64,000 nt of DNA from Candidatus Saccharimonadota bacterium (GCA_017514765.1 JAFWIU010000010.1:124001-188000); one strand, 5' to 3'; positions 27,231-36,883 are shown, counted from the first letter of the stretch. Numbers and translations are program-made. The notes: generated from the letters alone by a model not told the origin.

Positions 27231-28218
27231 AATAGTAGACTCGGAGCAGTGGAGCAAAATCATCACGAAGTTTCCAGAAGCCAATTTTCTGCAGTCGCCA
27301 AATTATGGCAGGGTGAACGAAATTCTGGGTGAGAAGATTATTACGGAGGATTTTGGGGGAAATGGCTATGCGTTGATGATTGTACGAAATGCCAAACGCG
27401 GACGCTACCTTGAAGTACCCTGCGGTCCTTTGCTGAATTGGAAAAAACAAGAATTAGCAAAACAAATCTTTGCAACGATTCGGGAAGTGGCAAAAATGGA
27501 AAAGTGTGTATTCGTACGCACTAGACCGCAGTTGAAGAATACTCCTGAAAATATAAAAATGCTCGAACAACTAGGACTCGCAAAATCACCTATGCACTTA
27601 GCCGCCGAGCATACAGTAATGATTCATTTAGACGCAAGCGAAGAAGAATTACTGGCAGAGATGCGCAGACAGACCAGATATGAAGTCAGACGAGCTGATA
27701 AACTTGGTATTAAAGTAATATGCGATAATACCGAAGAACTATTTAAGGAGTTCCACCAAGTGCAAGCAGATACAGCTAAGAGGCAGGGATTCGTACCGCC
27801 AAATCTGAAAACTTTGATGGCGGAAAGAGAAGCTTTCGGAGAGAATGCTAGGATTTATGTCGCGGAAACAGCGGAAGGTGACAAGTTGGCCTATGGGTTA
27901 ATTATACGTGATGGGCTAGAAGGAGATTACTATGAGGCCGCCTCGACAGATCTAAATCGAAAGTTGCCGGGTGCATACGCTCTGCTGTGGCGAGCAATGC
28001 GAGATTTGAAGACGGATGGTTATGAGAGATTTAATCTGTGGGGAATTGCACCACCTGGACAACCACACCATCGATATGCTGGTGTAACAACTTTTAAAAC
28101 TGGGTTTGGTGGTGAGATAGTAGAATATGTACCAGCACATGACCTCGTAATATCGCGTGCTGGGTATTTGAAAGATTTGATTGTTGAAAAGGCCAGAAAG
28201 AAAAGGAGGCATTTATGA
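27217..28218 (+). CDS. FemAB-family peptidyltransferase
   Basis: 333 residues, start ATG 27217 behind GAGGAGG. N-terminal FPEANFLQSPNYGRV and C-terminal YERFNLWGIAPPGQPHHRYAGVTTFKTGFGG are typical of Fem enzymes acting on lipid II with aminoacyl-tRNA. Overlaps its neighbours on both sides (14 nt upstream, ATGA downstream). Third of four Fem-like genes in the window. Confidence 0.85.
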   Translation: MSQNKIVDSEQWSKIITKFPEANFLQSPNYGRVNEILGEKIITEDFGGNGYALMIVRNAKRGRYLEVPCGPLLNWKKQELAKQIFATIREVAKMEKCVFVRTRPQLKNTPENIKMLEQLGLAKSPMHLAAEHTVMIHLDASEEELLAEMRRQTRYEVRRADKLGIKVICDNTEELFKEFHQVQADTAKRQGFVPPNLKTLMAEREAFGENARIYVAETAEGDKLAYGLIIRDGLEGDYYEAASTDLNRKLPGAYALLWRAMRDLKTDGYERFNLWGIAPPGQPHHRYAGVTTFKTGFGGEIVEYVPAHDLVISRAGYLKDLIVEKARKKRRHL

Positions 28219-29228
28219 TAACCGATGCTACCACTAAGGACTCGTGGGATATTTTTATCACATCGCATCCAGAATCGAATTTCTTGCAGTCGTGGGATTT
28301 TTACGAATTTCATCTCGCTCGAGGCAAAAAAGTAGTCAGAAGACTAGTCTATAATGGCGACGATATCGTCGGTGCCTATGCCGGAGTAGTAGAGACAGCA
28401 AAACGAGGAAAATATCTGGCGATTGCGGGTGGACCAATCATAGATTGGACAGACAAAAAATTAATCAAAGAAGTATTTGATGATATCCGCGAGCAAGGCG
28501 ATAAAGCTGGGTGCGTATTTGTAAGAGTACGACCGCAACTAGAATTATCAGATAAGAGCTTAAGGTTAATGACAGAACTTGGGTTGAAGCGGGCACCGAT
28601 GTATCTATCGGTAGAATTTGCTGGTGTACTGGATCTGAAACAATCCGAAGCAGAAATCTTAGCTGGAGCGTCACAAGGTTTCCGTAGAAAGCTACGTAAA
28701 GCTACTAAAAATGAAATTGAGATTACTGCCGACACGAGCGATGCGACGATTAATGAGTTTTGCCGATTAGAAAAGCTGCACGCAGAGCGTCAGAAATATG
28801 TGGCATTTTCATCGTCTTTTCTAACTAAACAATTTGAGGCATTTCGTGATGGTGGAGAAGTATTAATCTATACAGCTCGGAAGGATGGCGAAGTCCTGGC
28901 GCAGAACTTTATGATTTTCTACGGTCCAGAGGCAAGTTATCATTATGGCGTATCATCAGAACTAGGAACAAGGTATTCTGCGGCACCGTTACTTCATATG
29001 GAAGCAATGAAAGAGGCTAGAAAACGTGGCTGCATAAGATATAATTTGTGGGGAATTGTAGAACCGGATGAAACGTCACATCGATTCTATGGCGTATCAG
29101 AGTTTAAACGTTCGTTTGGTTGTTCGGAATTGAGGTACACCCCAGCACATGATTTAATCTTGAAGCCTGCTAAATATCAATTAACGAAACTGGTTGAAAC
29201 AGCACGCAAGAAGAAACGGCACGTATAA
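28215..29228 (+). CDS. FemAB-family peptidyltransferase
   Basis: 337 residues, closest in this window to the gene before it (shared ESNFLQS, AKRGKYL, VRVRPQLE, RYNLWGI, HRFYGVSEFKRSFG, TPAHDLIL). Starts in an ATGA overlap. Last gene of the operon that begins with the MurF-like ligase. Two consecutive Fem enzymes could add two bridge residues in turn, as FemA and FemB do. Confidence 0.85.
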   Translation: MITDATTKDSWDIFITSHPESNFLQSWDFYEFHLARGKKVVRRLVYNGDDIVGAYAGVVETAKRGKYLAIAGGPIIDWTDKKLIKEVFDDIREQGDKAGCVFVRVRPQLELSDKSLRLMTELGLKRAPMYLSVEFAGVLDLKQSEAEILAGASQGFRRKLRKATKNEIEITADTSDATINEFCRLEKLHAERQKYVAFSSSFLTKQFEAFRDGGEVLIYTARKDGEVLAQNFMIFYGPEASYHYGVSSELGTRYSAAPLLHMEAMKEARKRGCIRYNLWGIVEPDETSHRFYGVSEFKRSFGCSELRYTPAHDLILKPAKYQLTKLVETARKKKRHV

Positions 29229-29291
29229 TTATTATTCCGACTAGCTACACACTATCCACGCGATACTTTTTATGGTTTCCGAGAGAAAGTG

Positions 29292-29300
29292 TGCTATAAT
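29292..29300 (+). promoter_or_regulatory. extended -10 promoter of the DUF308 gene
   Basis: TGCTATAAT (TATAAT 29295-29300), 25 nt before the ATG at 29326, with an AAAGGA ribosome site. Confidence 0.65.
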
Positions 29301-29325
29301 ATATATAAATAATAAAGGAATTTTT

Positions 29326-29934
29326 ATGGCAAAAATAAATCGAAGATATATTGATAAACATTGGTTGGTGTTCTTGATTCGCGGAACAGTGGCGGCGATT
29401 TTTGGTTGTTTTGCATTGTTTCGTGGTCCTGTGGGGATAGATGATACAATTGCGGTGATTGGTGTATTTTTGCTGTTCATGGGAATCATTGATTCAATTG
29501 GTGCACTGTATTGTTCGACCAAGAAACACGGTTGGATTAATGCAATTATTGATGCACTGGTTGATGTGATTGCCGCGATAGTATTATTATTCCTGTCGAA
29601 AAATGATTTAACAAATTGCGTCATCATTATCTCGATTTATACAATCGTGTCGGGTATTATTGACATTTTTCACGGTTTCGTTTCGACGGTGGATCCGACA
29701 GATAAATTTATCCGTGTACTAGCAGGTATCTGTGGTTGTGTGATTGGTATCGTAATTCTGAACGCTGGTGATTTTGAGGTAACAACCTTTGTGAGATTCT
29801 TCGGTGCATACATGTTGATTGTGGGTATCACTAGCTTGATTTACGGTGTACATAACCGCTCGCAAAACATCGAGGATAAAATTGCTAGAATACAGTCTTA
29901 CAAAAAAGCAAGCAAGAGTCGCAAGAAGCGCTAG
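29326..29934 (+). CDS. HdeD/DUF308-family membrane protein
   Basis: 202 residues, start ATG 29326 (AAAGGA site; the frame open from 29272 runs through the promoter). About six hydrophobic helices in paired form (VFLIRGTVAAIFGCFALFRG; AVIGVFLLFMGIIDSIGAL; and so on) and a Lys/Arg-rich tail, as in HdeD-like proteins. Function in the family is poorly defined (acid or envelope stress in enterics). Confidence 0.72.
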   Translation: MAKINRRYIDKHWLVFLIRGTVAAIFGCFALFRGPVGIDDTIAVIGVFLLFMGIIDSIGALYCSTKKHGWINAIIDALVDVIAAIVLLFLSKNDLTNCVIIISIYTIVSGIIDIFHGFVSTVDPTDKFIRVLAGICGCVIGIVILNAGDFEVTTFVRFFGAYMLIVGITSLIYGVHNRSQNIEDKIARIQSYKKASKSRKKR

Positions 29935-29973
29935 GACGATTTAATTTGTTTCACAAGAACTCGGTGCTTTGTA

Positions 29974-29982
29974 TGTTATAAT
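29974..29982 (+). promoter_or_regulatory. extended -10 promoter of the galU-like operon
   Basis: TGTTATAAT (TATAAT 29977-29982), followed by a short leader and an AAGGAG site for the ATG at 30002. Confidence 0.65.
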
Positions 29983-30001
29983 GGGTTTTTAAGGAGACTA
30001 A

Positions 30002-30877
30002 ATGAAAGCAATAATTACAGATGCGGGGTTTGCGAGCCGCTATCTACCAATTACTAAAACAATCCCTAAGGCAATGATTCCGATTGGTGCGAAGCCAGTA
30101 ATGCAGCTTTGCGTGGAAGAATGCGTGAAGGCTGGGATTGACGAAATTATCATCGTAGCGACACCGAATACTAAAGCTAAAGAAATCTACGACGATTATT
30201 TTCATGGGAAGGCCGACAATGTAAAGGTTTTATTGGAGAAACAGGGTAAATCGGAGCGGTTTGAGCCAGTGGAGGAAGTGTTGAACTTCCCGAAAATTGT
30301 AGTAATTGAACAGGATCAGAGTTTGCCATATGGCAATGGTTCACCAATCGTATCGGCAAAAGATTACGTGAAGGATGATGAGGCATTTGTGGTATTGTAT
30401 TCAGACGATTTGATTCTCAAAAACAGTGATGTGAAAACTTTAATTGATACCTATCGTGAGAATCCTGAGGCTAAGGCTGTAATCGCAGCACAAGAAATGC
30501 CAAGAGAAGTATGGAATAAATACGGTATGATTGCGTTAAAGGAAAATGGAACTCTAAGTCACATTGTAGAAAAACCTAAAACACCAGAGCTTAGCCCAAG
30601 TAGTTTGACTTCATATGGACGTTATTTATTGACACCTGAAGTGTTTGATTACCTAGTACCATCGAACACTGGTCTTGATGGAGAGCTTTGGACAGTAGAT
30701 GCAATTACGAAACTGGCCGAGCATGGCGACGTAATTGTGGCACGTAGTCAAGGCAAATGGATTACAACTGGCGACCCGAAGAATTATTTCTTAGCACATC
30801 TAGAATATGTATTAAGTGAAACGGATTATGCTGATGACGTACGTAAAATAGTGTATAATGAAAGTAAGGAGAAATAA
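30002..30877 (+). CDS. GalU-like nucleotidyltransferase (UTP-glucose-1-phosphate type)
   Basis: 291 residues. N-terminal AIITDAGFASRYLPITKTIPKAMIPIGAKPVMQ parallels GalU, although the usual GxGTR is changed to FASR. VVLYSDDLI holds the metal-binding Asp pair, and YGRYLLTPEVFDYL and GKWITTGDPKNYFLAHLEY match the C-terminal part. It makes an NDP-sugar, most likely UDP-glucose, for surface glycans. The next gene begins 2 nt after the stop. Confidence 0.85.
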   Translation: MKAIITDAGFASRYLPITKTIPKAMIPIGAKPVMQLCVEECVKAGIDEIIIVATPNTKAKEIYDDYFHGKADNVKVLLEKQGKSERFEPVEEVLNFPKIVVIEQDQSLPYGNGSPIVSAKDYVKDDEAFVVLYSDDLILKNSDVKTLIDTYRENPEAKAVIAAQEMPREVWNKYGMIALKENGTLSHIVEKPKTPELSPSSLTSYGRYLLTPEVFDYLVPSNTGLDGELWTVDAITKLAEHGDVIVARSQGKWITTGDPKNYFLAHLEYVLSETDYADDVRKIVYNESKEK

Positions 30878-30879
30878 AT

Positions 30880-31167
30880 ATGAATGTAGCAGAATGGATA
30901 TTAGTAGCGATTCTTAGCGTAACACTTTTGGTGTTCCTAGTGATAGGAATCGTGTTAGTCGTGAAGTTGATCGGGCTTAGCGACGAGATTAAGGAAGTCA
31001 TCGTAGAAGGACAAGACATTGCGAAGAATGCCAATGGCATCGTGTCAAATGTCAAAGGTATGACTTCGATTGGTGGGAGCATTGAAATGTTCGTTGATAA
31101 ATACATCAACCCAAAGTTAAAAGAGAAGAAGAAGGAAGGAGAGAAGAAAAATGACGGAAAAAAGTAA
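30880..31167 (+). CDS. small single-pass membrane protein
   Basis: 95 residues: membrane helix (about 5-28, WILVAILSVTLLVFLVIGIVLVV), then a helical stretch (LSDEIKEVIVEGQDIAKNANGIVSNVKG) and a Lys/Glu-rich tail. Resembles DUF948-like helper proteins; no specific function recognised. AAGGAG site present. Overlaps the next gene by 17 nt. Confidence 0.7.
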   Translation: MNVAEWILVAILSVTLLVFLVIGIVLVVKLIGLSDEIKEVIVEGQDIAKNANGIVSNVKGMTSIGGSIEMFVDKYINPKLKEKKKEGEKKNDGKK

Positions 31168-31462
31168 AGGTGGTGCTGGCAAGTTTATGCTAGGAGCTGC
31201 CCTCGGTGCGATTGCTGGGATTTTTGCAGGAAAATTTGTCTCCAACAAACTAGAAGAGGATGAGGATGAAATCGAGGATGAAATCGACGACATTGAAGAA
31301 GATATTGAAGACAACATAGATGATGCCAAAGAGTGGATAGAAGACAAGACTGATGACGTGAAAGATAAAGCTGGCGAAGTGAAGAAGAAAGCTAAGAGCA
31401 CAGCCAAAGAGGCAAAAAAAACCGTTAAGCAGGTCGCAAAAGACCTTAAAAAAGAGAAGTAG
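31151..31462 (+). CDS. YtxH-like small membrane protein
   Basis: 103 residues: glycine/alanine-rich membrane helix (GGAGKFMLGAALGAIAGIFAG, about 7-27), then a strongly acidic stretch (EEDEDEIEDEIDDIEEDIEDN) and a Lys-rich helical tail (KKKAKSTAKEAKKTVKQ). This layout matches YtxH/general-stress envelope proteins. Pairs with the preceding membrane protein. Confidence 0.7.
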   Translation: MTEKSKGGAGKFMLGAALGAIAGIFAGKFVSNKLEEDEDEIEDEIDDIEEDIEDNIDDAKEWIEDKTDDVKDKAGEVKKKAKSTAKEAKKTVKQVAKDLKKEK

Positions 31463-31477
31463 TAGCCCTTTTCTCTG

Positions 31478-31486
31478 TGATATAAT
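31478..31486 (+). promoter_or_regulatory. extended -10 promoter of dnaE (leaderless)
   Basis: TGATATAAT, 6 nt before the ATG at 31493, with no ribosome site. Confidence 0.7.
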
Positions 31487-31492
31487 TTTAAT

Positions 31493-34400
31493 ATGACTGA
31501 GCTGAAGCCGAGTGATTTTGTGCATTTGCACAACCATACGCACTACTCGCTTCTTGATGGGTTGACCAAAATCCCAGAATTAGTAAAGTTCGTAAAGCAG
31601 GAGGGGATGGAAGCCGTCGCGGTAACCGATCATGGTACTATGTCGGGCCTAGTAGAGTTATATAAGGAATGTAATGATGCCGGAATTAAACCAATACTAG
31701 GACTAGAAGCATACGTGGCGGCACGGAAGCTGACTGACAAAGACCCTGCGCACGACAAGCAGAGGTTTCACATTACTTTGCTTGCAATGAATAATCAGGG
31801 CTTTGAGAATTTATGCCGGATTATGTCGAATGCCGAGATTAACGGAAAGTATTATAAGCCACGCACCGATCACGATGAGCTGGAGAAATACAATGAAGGA
31901 ATTATTTGCTTGTCAGGATGCATGGGGTCAGAAATATCGGAAGCCATCCGAGCAGATGACGATGCCAGGGCACTGGAACTAATTGATTGGTATCGGAACA
32001 TATTTAAGGATAGGTTCTATTTGGAAATGCAGGATCATGGGCATCCGAAATCATCCACCCATTCAGCGGAACAGAAAAAAGTCAATGATTGGCTGATGGC
32101 GCATGCAGATGGGTTGGGTTTGCCGTTGGTGGTAACTTGTGATGCACACTATCTACGCCATGATGATCAAGATGCACATGAAGTACTACTTTGTATTGGT
32201 ACGGCGGCAAATTTGTCCGATGAGAATCGGATGACTTTGAAAGATTATGATTTACATGTGATACCGGCGGAAGAGATTATAGCGCATTGGGAAGACACTT
32301 GTCCAGAAGCGGTGCGGAATACCAGAGCGATTGCAGATAGGTGTAATGTAGATTTGCAACTGGGAAGGATTTTGATTCCGAAATTCCCAGTACCGGATGG
32401 AGAAGACGAGAAAACTTATCTCGATAAGTTAGTGTTTCAAGGCCTAGTCTATCGGTATGGCGGTAAAAAACTGGCTGAAACAGTAGATTTAACCGTGCCA
32501 GAGTGTCGGGAAATATTGGAAAAAGTTGATGCAGAACGTGATGAACTACATAAGGTGCTACCGAGAATTGACTACGAGCTGTCGGTAGTGGACAAAATGG
32601 GTTATAACGGATATTTCTTAATCGTGCAAGATTTCATTAACTGGGGTAAATCGCAAAGAATTGTGTATGGACCGGGACGTGGCTCGGCGGCAGGCTCGAT
32701 ATTGGCGTATGCGCTGCGTATTACTGAACTTGACCCCCTGAAATATGATCTACTATTTGAGCGGTTTTTGAACCCGGATCGTATCTCGATGCCGGATATT
32801 GATACAGATATCCAAGACACTCGGCGTGACGAGGTGATTCAATATTGCTCGGATAAATATGGATTCAATAGAGTATCCAATATCGCGACTTTTGGTAAAA
32901 TGATGGCAAAAAACGCCGTACGCGATGTGGCAAGAGTACTCGAAGTGCCGTATGCCGAAGCGGACAGATTGGCTAAAATGGTGCCAGATCCGGTGCAAGG
33001 ACATCACGTACATCTGGCGGATGCAATTAAAGATGTACCAGATTTGAAACAAGAATATGAGACTAACCCGACTTCGAAAGAGGTAATTGATTTTGCTTCA
33101 CGACTTGAAGGTACAATTCGCAATCATGGCGTACATGCGTGCGGGGTGATTATTGCACCAGATGATTTGGTGAAGTTTCTACCTTTGGAGGTTTCGGCGA
33201 AAGGACCGATTGCAGCGCAATTTCCGATGGGTCAAGTGGAAGAACTCGGTCTACTTAAAATGGATTTCTTGGGACTTTCTAACCTGTCGGTGATTAATAA
33301 TGCACTCCGGATGATTCGGAAAGTCTATGATACTGAAATAGATTTGTCTAATCTACCACTGGATGACCCTGAGACTTACGCTTTGCTTCAACGAGCAGAA
33401 ACGACTGGCGTATTTCAATTGGAATCGGCGGGGATGAAGCGATATTTGCGAGATTTGAAGGCTTCCACTTTTGAAGATATTATCGCGATGGTGGCCTTGT
33501 ATCGTCCTGGCCCGATGCAGTTTATTGATTCGTTTATTCGGCGGAAGCACGGTGAAGAAAAGATTACCTACTTACATCCTGGCCTAGAAAACTCATTGAA
33601 AAACACCTATGGAATTATGATTTATCAGGAACAGTTCATGCAGATTTCAAAGGAATGGTGTGGTTTTACCGGTGGTCAGGCAGATACATTACGTAAGGCG
33701 GTAGGGAAAAAGAAAATCGACCTGATGAAGAAGGTAAAACCAGAATTCATCAAGGGTGCGGTAGAAATTGGCGGTGCCACAGAAGAAATTGCAGAGACGT
33801 TTTGGTCTCAGCTACTGGAATTTGCAAATTACTGTTTCAATAAGTCACACGCGGCGTGCTATGCTTTGATTGCCTACTGGACGGCGTATCTTAAGGCACA
33901 TTTCCCGGATGCTTTTATGGCGGCACTGATGACGGCAGATATGCGATGGACGGATAGGCTAGCGATTGAGATGGCAGAGTGCAAAAAGATGGGATTAAAA
34001 GTGCTCGGTCCAGACATCAACCAGTCATATGGCGATTTCGGTATCGTGGGTGGGGAAAACACGATTCGGTTTGGTCTATCCGGCATTAAAGGGATGGGGA
34101 AGGCATTAGTGGAAGAAATCGTCATCCCAGAGAGAGATAAAAACGGACCATTTAAGTCAGTGTGTGATTTCGCGAAGCGCGTAGATTCTACTAAATTCAA
34201 CAAGAAATCGTGGGAAGGCGCAATTAAAACTGGTGCCTTTGACCGATTCGGCGCGACACGGTCAGACTTACTGTTTAATTTGGAGGCGATACAAGCATAT
34301 GGTGCCAAAATCCAAAAAGACGTTGGCACGGGACAGACTGACCTTTTTGGGATGATGGGAGATGCCGGAGCGGTGCCGGAAGTCACAATTAAGCCAGCGC

Positions 34401-35212
34401 CGGTGCAGCATCCGGAGAAAGAGCAGTTGCTTTGGGAACGTGATTTGATGGGGTTGTATTTGTCGGCGCACCCTCTAGATAAGTATGATACTTATTTCGA
34501 GGAACAAACACACCCAATGTCTTTGATCGCGGCAGAAAACAATAACAAAATGGTAACAGTGGGTGGCATCATTACAGCTGTCAGAACAATTTTAACTAAG
34601 AAGGGGGATAAGATGGCTTTTGTGAAGATGGAAAACAAGACAGATGAGACGGAGTTTATTGTGTTTCCGTCGGTGTTTGCGGAGTACGGTGGAAAGCTCG
34701 AAGTAGACAATGTGGTACGCGTGAAAGGTAAAGTCAACGCTACCGATAAGGATGGCAACATCACGTCGGATGTAAAGCTACTGGCAGAAGTAGTAGAATT
34801 GGTCTCGGATGAAACTTTGTCTTCCTATGTGTCTACCGGAACCAAATTGGCAGCACCGGCTGTAGCACCAGATAATGGACGAAGGCGAGGACGTTCGTCG
34901 GCAGAAAGAGTATATAACAGAGGTGACGTGGCGCCAAAAATCGATGATGAACCACGAGTTCTGAAGGAACCCCCCAAAGACCCACGAAAGGAAAGGTTGT
35001 ATATCTTGATCGAAAATGCTTCGGATGCGGAAACTTTGACAGCGATTAGAAGATTGGCGGACATCTATCTTGGTATGCAGGAAGTGGTGTTGGTTTTGAA
35101 AGAGGGTGAAACAAAACGACCACTTAAGATGCCTTTCCGCGTAGATGCATCTATAGAGCTATTAACGAAACTACGAGATCTAGTGGGGGAAAACAACGTC
35201 AAAGTATGTTAA
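31493..35212 (+). CDS. dnaE: DNA polymerase III alpha subunit
   Basis: Replicative polymerase, 1239 residues. N-terminal PHP domain (HLHNHTHYSLLDG; VTDHGTMSG), palm with catalytic aspartates in MPDIDTDIQD (about 431-439), fingers GPGRGSAAGSILAYAL, C-terminal tandem HhH and OB fold (MVTVGGIITAVRTILTKKGDKMAFVKMEN). The final region of about 120 residues (after GRRRGRSSAERVYNRGD) resembles the DnaE C-terminal domain. The whole-frame match leaves no doubt. Confidence 0.97.
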   Translation: MTELKPSDFVHLHNHTHYSLLDGLTKIPELVKFVKQEGMEAVAVTDHGTMSGLVELYKECNDAGIKPILGLEAYVAARKLTDKDPAHDKQRFHITLLAMNNQGFENLCRIMSNAEINGKYYKPRTDHDELEKYNEGIICLSGCMGSEISEAIRADDDARALELIDWYRNIFKDRFYLEMQDHGHPKSSTHSAEQKKVNDWLMAHADGLGLPLVVTCDAHYLRHDDQDAHEVLLCIGTAANLSDENRMTLKDYDLHVIPAEEIIAHWEDTCPEAVRNTRAIADRCNVDLQLGRILIPKFPVPDGEDEKTYLDKLVFQGLVYRYGGKKLAETVDLTVPECREILEKVDAERDELHKVLPRIDYELSVVDKMGYNGYFLIVQDFINWGKSQRIVYGPGRGSAAGSILAYALRITELDPLKYDLLFERFLNPDRISMPDIDTDIQDTRRDEVIQYCSDKYGFNRVSNIATFGKMMAKNAVRDVARVLEVPYAEADRLAKMVPDPVQGHHVHLADAIKDVPDLKQEYETNPTSKEVIDFASRLEGTIRNHGVHACGVIIAPDDLVKFLPLEVSAKGPIAAQFPMGQVEELGLLKMDFLGLSNLSVINNALRMIRKVYDTEIDLSNLPLDDPETYALLQRAETTGVFQLESAGMKRYLRDLKASTFEDIIAMVALYRPGPMQFIDSFIRRKHGEEKITYLHPGLENSLKNTYGIMIYQEQFMQISKEWCGFTGGQADTLRKAVGKKKIDLMKKVKPEFIKGAVEIGGATEEIAETFWSQLLEFANYCFNKSHAACYALIAYWTAYLKAHFPDAFMAALMTADMRWTDRLAIEMAECKKMGLKVLGPDINQSYGDFGIVGGENTIRFGLSGIKGMGKALVEEIVIPERDKNGPFKSVCDFAKRVDSTKFNKKSWEGAIKTGAFDRFGATRSDLLFNLEAIQAYGAKIQKDVGTGQTDLFGMMGDAGAVPEVTIKPAPVQHPEKEQLLWERDLMGLYLSAHPLDKYDTYFEEQTHPMSLIAAENNNKMVTVGGIITAVRTILTKKGDKMAFVKMENKTDETEFIVFPSVFAEYGGKLEVDNVVRVKGKVNATDKDGNITSDVKLLAEVVELVSDETLSSYVSTGTKLAAPAVAPDNGRRRGRSSAERVYNRGDVAPKIDDEPRVLKEPPKDPRKERLYILIENASDAETLTAIRRLADIYLGMQEVVLVLKEGETKRPLKMPFRVDASIELLTKLRDLVGENNVKVC

Positions 35213-35236
35213 AGGCTCCCTGTAGCCAGGGAGCTT
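35210..35236. terminator. terminator after dnaE
   Basis: AGGCTCCCTG-TAG-CCAGGGAGCTT hairpin between dnaE and the convergent small gene. The T-run is weak. Confidence 0.6.
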
Positions 35237-35266
35237 AGATTAATGAAAATATTTAGTACGCGGTAG

Positions 35267-35581
35267 TTAGCCGTCGAATTCTTCCACCTTGTGGTCAAAG
35301 ACGAATTTAATAATCTCATCTTTGAGCATTTCTGCTTCGTAATAATGTACGGTAGACGGATCGGTAATTAACGAGATGACACCGAGTGGAGCGTGTGCGA
35401 TGTCAATAATTGTGCTTGTGTGTATCTTGCCGCTGAAGCTGTCTTTGAACTCCCTCGCCTGTTTGAGTGTGATCTCAAAATGCATGGGATCGAGATAGAA
35501 CACGGTGATGTTCGCATCAAGCTCTTGGATTCGGAAATCATCTCTTCCGTCAATCCTGTATCCACGATACTCCTGAATCAT
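35267..35581 (-). CDS. small unknown protein
   Basis: 104 residues, not recognised: YRGYRIDGRDDFRIQELDANITVFYLDP, mixed alpha/beta, no signal peptide, acidic. The coding call rests on a strong AAAAAAGGAGGG site, an upstream TGATATAAT box on the minus strand (TATAAT 35630-35635) and divergence from smpB. It sits between two housekeeping genes. Confidence 0.65.
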   Translation of the reverse strand: MIQEYRGYRIDGRDDFRIQELDANITVFYLDPMHFEITLKQAREFKDSFSGKIHTSTIIDIAHAPLGVISLITDPSTVHYYEAEMLKDEIIKFVFDHKVEEFDG

Positions 35582-35673
35582 ATTACCCTCCTTTTTTAAT
35601 ATGTAGGCGTGTCAATCGATAACTTTTTTATTATATCATAAATGCCACTTAAAGTCAATTACTCTGTTTTGTA

Positions 35674-35682
35674 TGGTATAAT
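35674..35682 (+). promoter_or_regulatory. extended -10 promoter of smpB (leaderless)
   Basis: TGGTATAAT, 6 nt before the ATG at 35689. Confidence 0.68.
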
Positions 35683-35688
35683 TATGGC

Positions 35689-36105
35689 ATGAAGAAGCAT
35701 AAAACGTCAGATATGGTTACAGTGAATCGAAAGGCAAAGTTCGATTATGTTCTTGGTGATGAATTAACGGTAGGGATGGTACTATCGGGTCCAGAAGTAC
35801 GCGCAATTCGCGATCATCACGTACAGCTGAAGGGGTCGTTCGTGACAATTCGAGAGAACGAATTATGGCTAAATAATCTGACTTTGGGTGCTGATACGGC
35901 AAGAAATATCAAATTATTGGCAACTAGAAAACAAATCATAGCATTAGAACGTGAGAAAGTAGCCGGTTCAACAATTGTACCACTAAGATTACTGGGTGGA
36001 AATCGTCATATTAAACTAGTAATTGCGGTCGGCAAAGGTAAAAAGAAATATGATAAACGCGAAACTATAAAAAAACGTGATATCGAACGAGGGAGATATG
36101 CTTAA
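35689..36105 (+). CDS. smpB: SsrA-binding protein, short form
   Basis: tmRNA partner in ribosome rescue. 138 residues: NRKAKFDYVLGDELTVGMVLSGPEVRAIR, LWLNNLTLG, VPLRLLGGNRHIKLVIAVGKGKKKYDKRETIKKRD. Shorter than the usual 150-160: the basic linker before the central strand and the C-terminal helix that enters the decoding site are trimmed (ends RDIERGRYA). Overlaps the nuclease gene by 8 nt. Confidence 0.92.
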   Translation: MKKHKTSDMVTVNRKAKFDYVLGDELTVGMVLSGPEVRAIRDHHVQLKGSFVTIRENELWLNNLTLGADTARNIKLLATRKQIIALEREKVAGSTIVPLRLLGGNRHIKLVIAVGKGKKKYDKRETIKKRDIERGRYA

Positions 36106-36883
36106 AATTTATTCATGGAACGTAAATGGACTCCGAGCGGTGATTCGGAAGGGAGCACTGCAGGATTTTATTGTTAAATATGAGCCAGATATCTTGTGTT
36201 TACAGGAAACTAAAGCAAAGCAGGGTCAGGCAGAAGTGGATTTGCCGGAATATGAAGAGTTATGGAATTCAGCGGAGCGGCCGGGTTATGCAGGAACGGC
36301 GATTTTTACTAGAATTGAGCCATTATCGGTGAAATATGGGCTACCGACTGAGGTAGTGATGGGGGACGAGTATGGCGATCCTTTGACTGAGGGCAGAGTA
36401 TTGACGGCGGAATTTGAAGAGTTTTTCTTGGTGGATGTATACACACCGAATTCGAAAAACGAACTAGAACGGCTTGGGTTAAGGGAGAAAAAATGGGATC
36501 CGGAGTTTTTGAGGTATCTGAAGGAACTAGAGAGGATAAAACCCGTGGTGGTGTGTGGGGATTTCAATGCAGCGCATGAAGAGATTGATATTGCTAGGCC
36601 GAAGACTAATCATCACTCAGCTGGATTTACGGATGAGGAAAGACAGGGAATCACTAATATGATATCTGCTGGGCTACTAGATACGTTTCGGGTTTTGCAT
36701 CCAGAAGAAGTACGCTACACTTGGTGGTCACACTGGGGTCATGCACGCGCCAATAATGTGGGTTGGCGGATTGATTACTTCTTTATTTCGAAAAGTTTAC
36801 GTGATAAGCTTAAGTCGGCGAAAATTCATGAAGATGTGATGGGGTCGGATCACTGTCCGGTGTCAATTGAGCTGGAGTTCTAG
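36098..36883 (+). CDS. exodeoxyribonuclease III / AP endonuclease
   Basis: 261 residues, start ATG 36098 behind GGGAG. Base-excision repair nuclease with all family motifs: SWNVNGLRA, CLQETK (metal Glu), DVYTPNSK, GDFNAAHEEIDIARPK, RIDYFFIS and GSDHCPVSIELEF. Intact. Translationally coupled to smpB. Confidence 0.93.
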   Translation: MLKIYSWNVNGLRAVIRKGALQDFIVKYEPDILCLQETKAKQGQAEVDLPEYEELWNSAERPGYAGTAIFTRIEPLSVKYGLPTEVVMGDEYGDPLTEGRVLTAEFEEFFLVDVYTPNSKNELERLGLREKKWDPEFLRYLKELERIKPVVVCGDFNAAHEEIDIARPKTNHHSAGFTDEERQGITNMISAGLLDTFRVLHPEEVRYTWWSHWGHARANNVGWRIDYFFISKSLRDKLKSAKIHEDVMGSDHCPVSIELEF

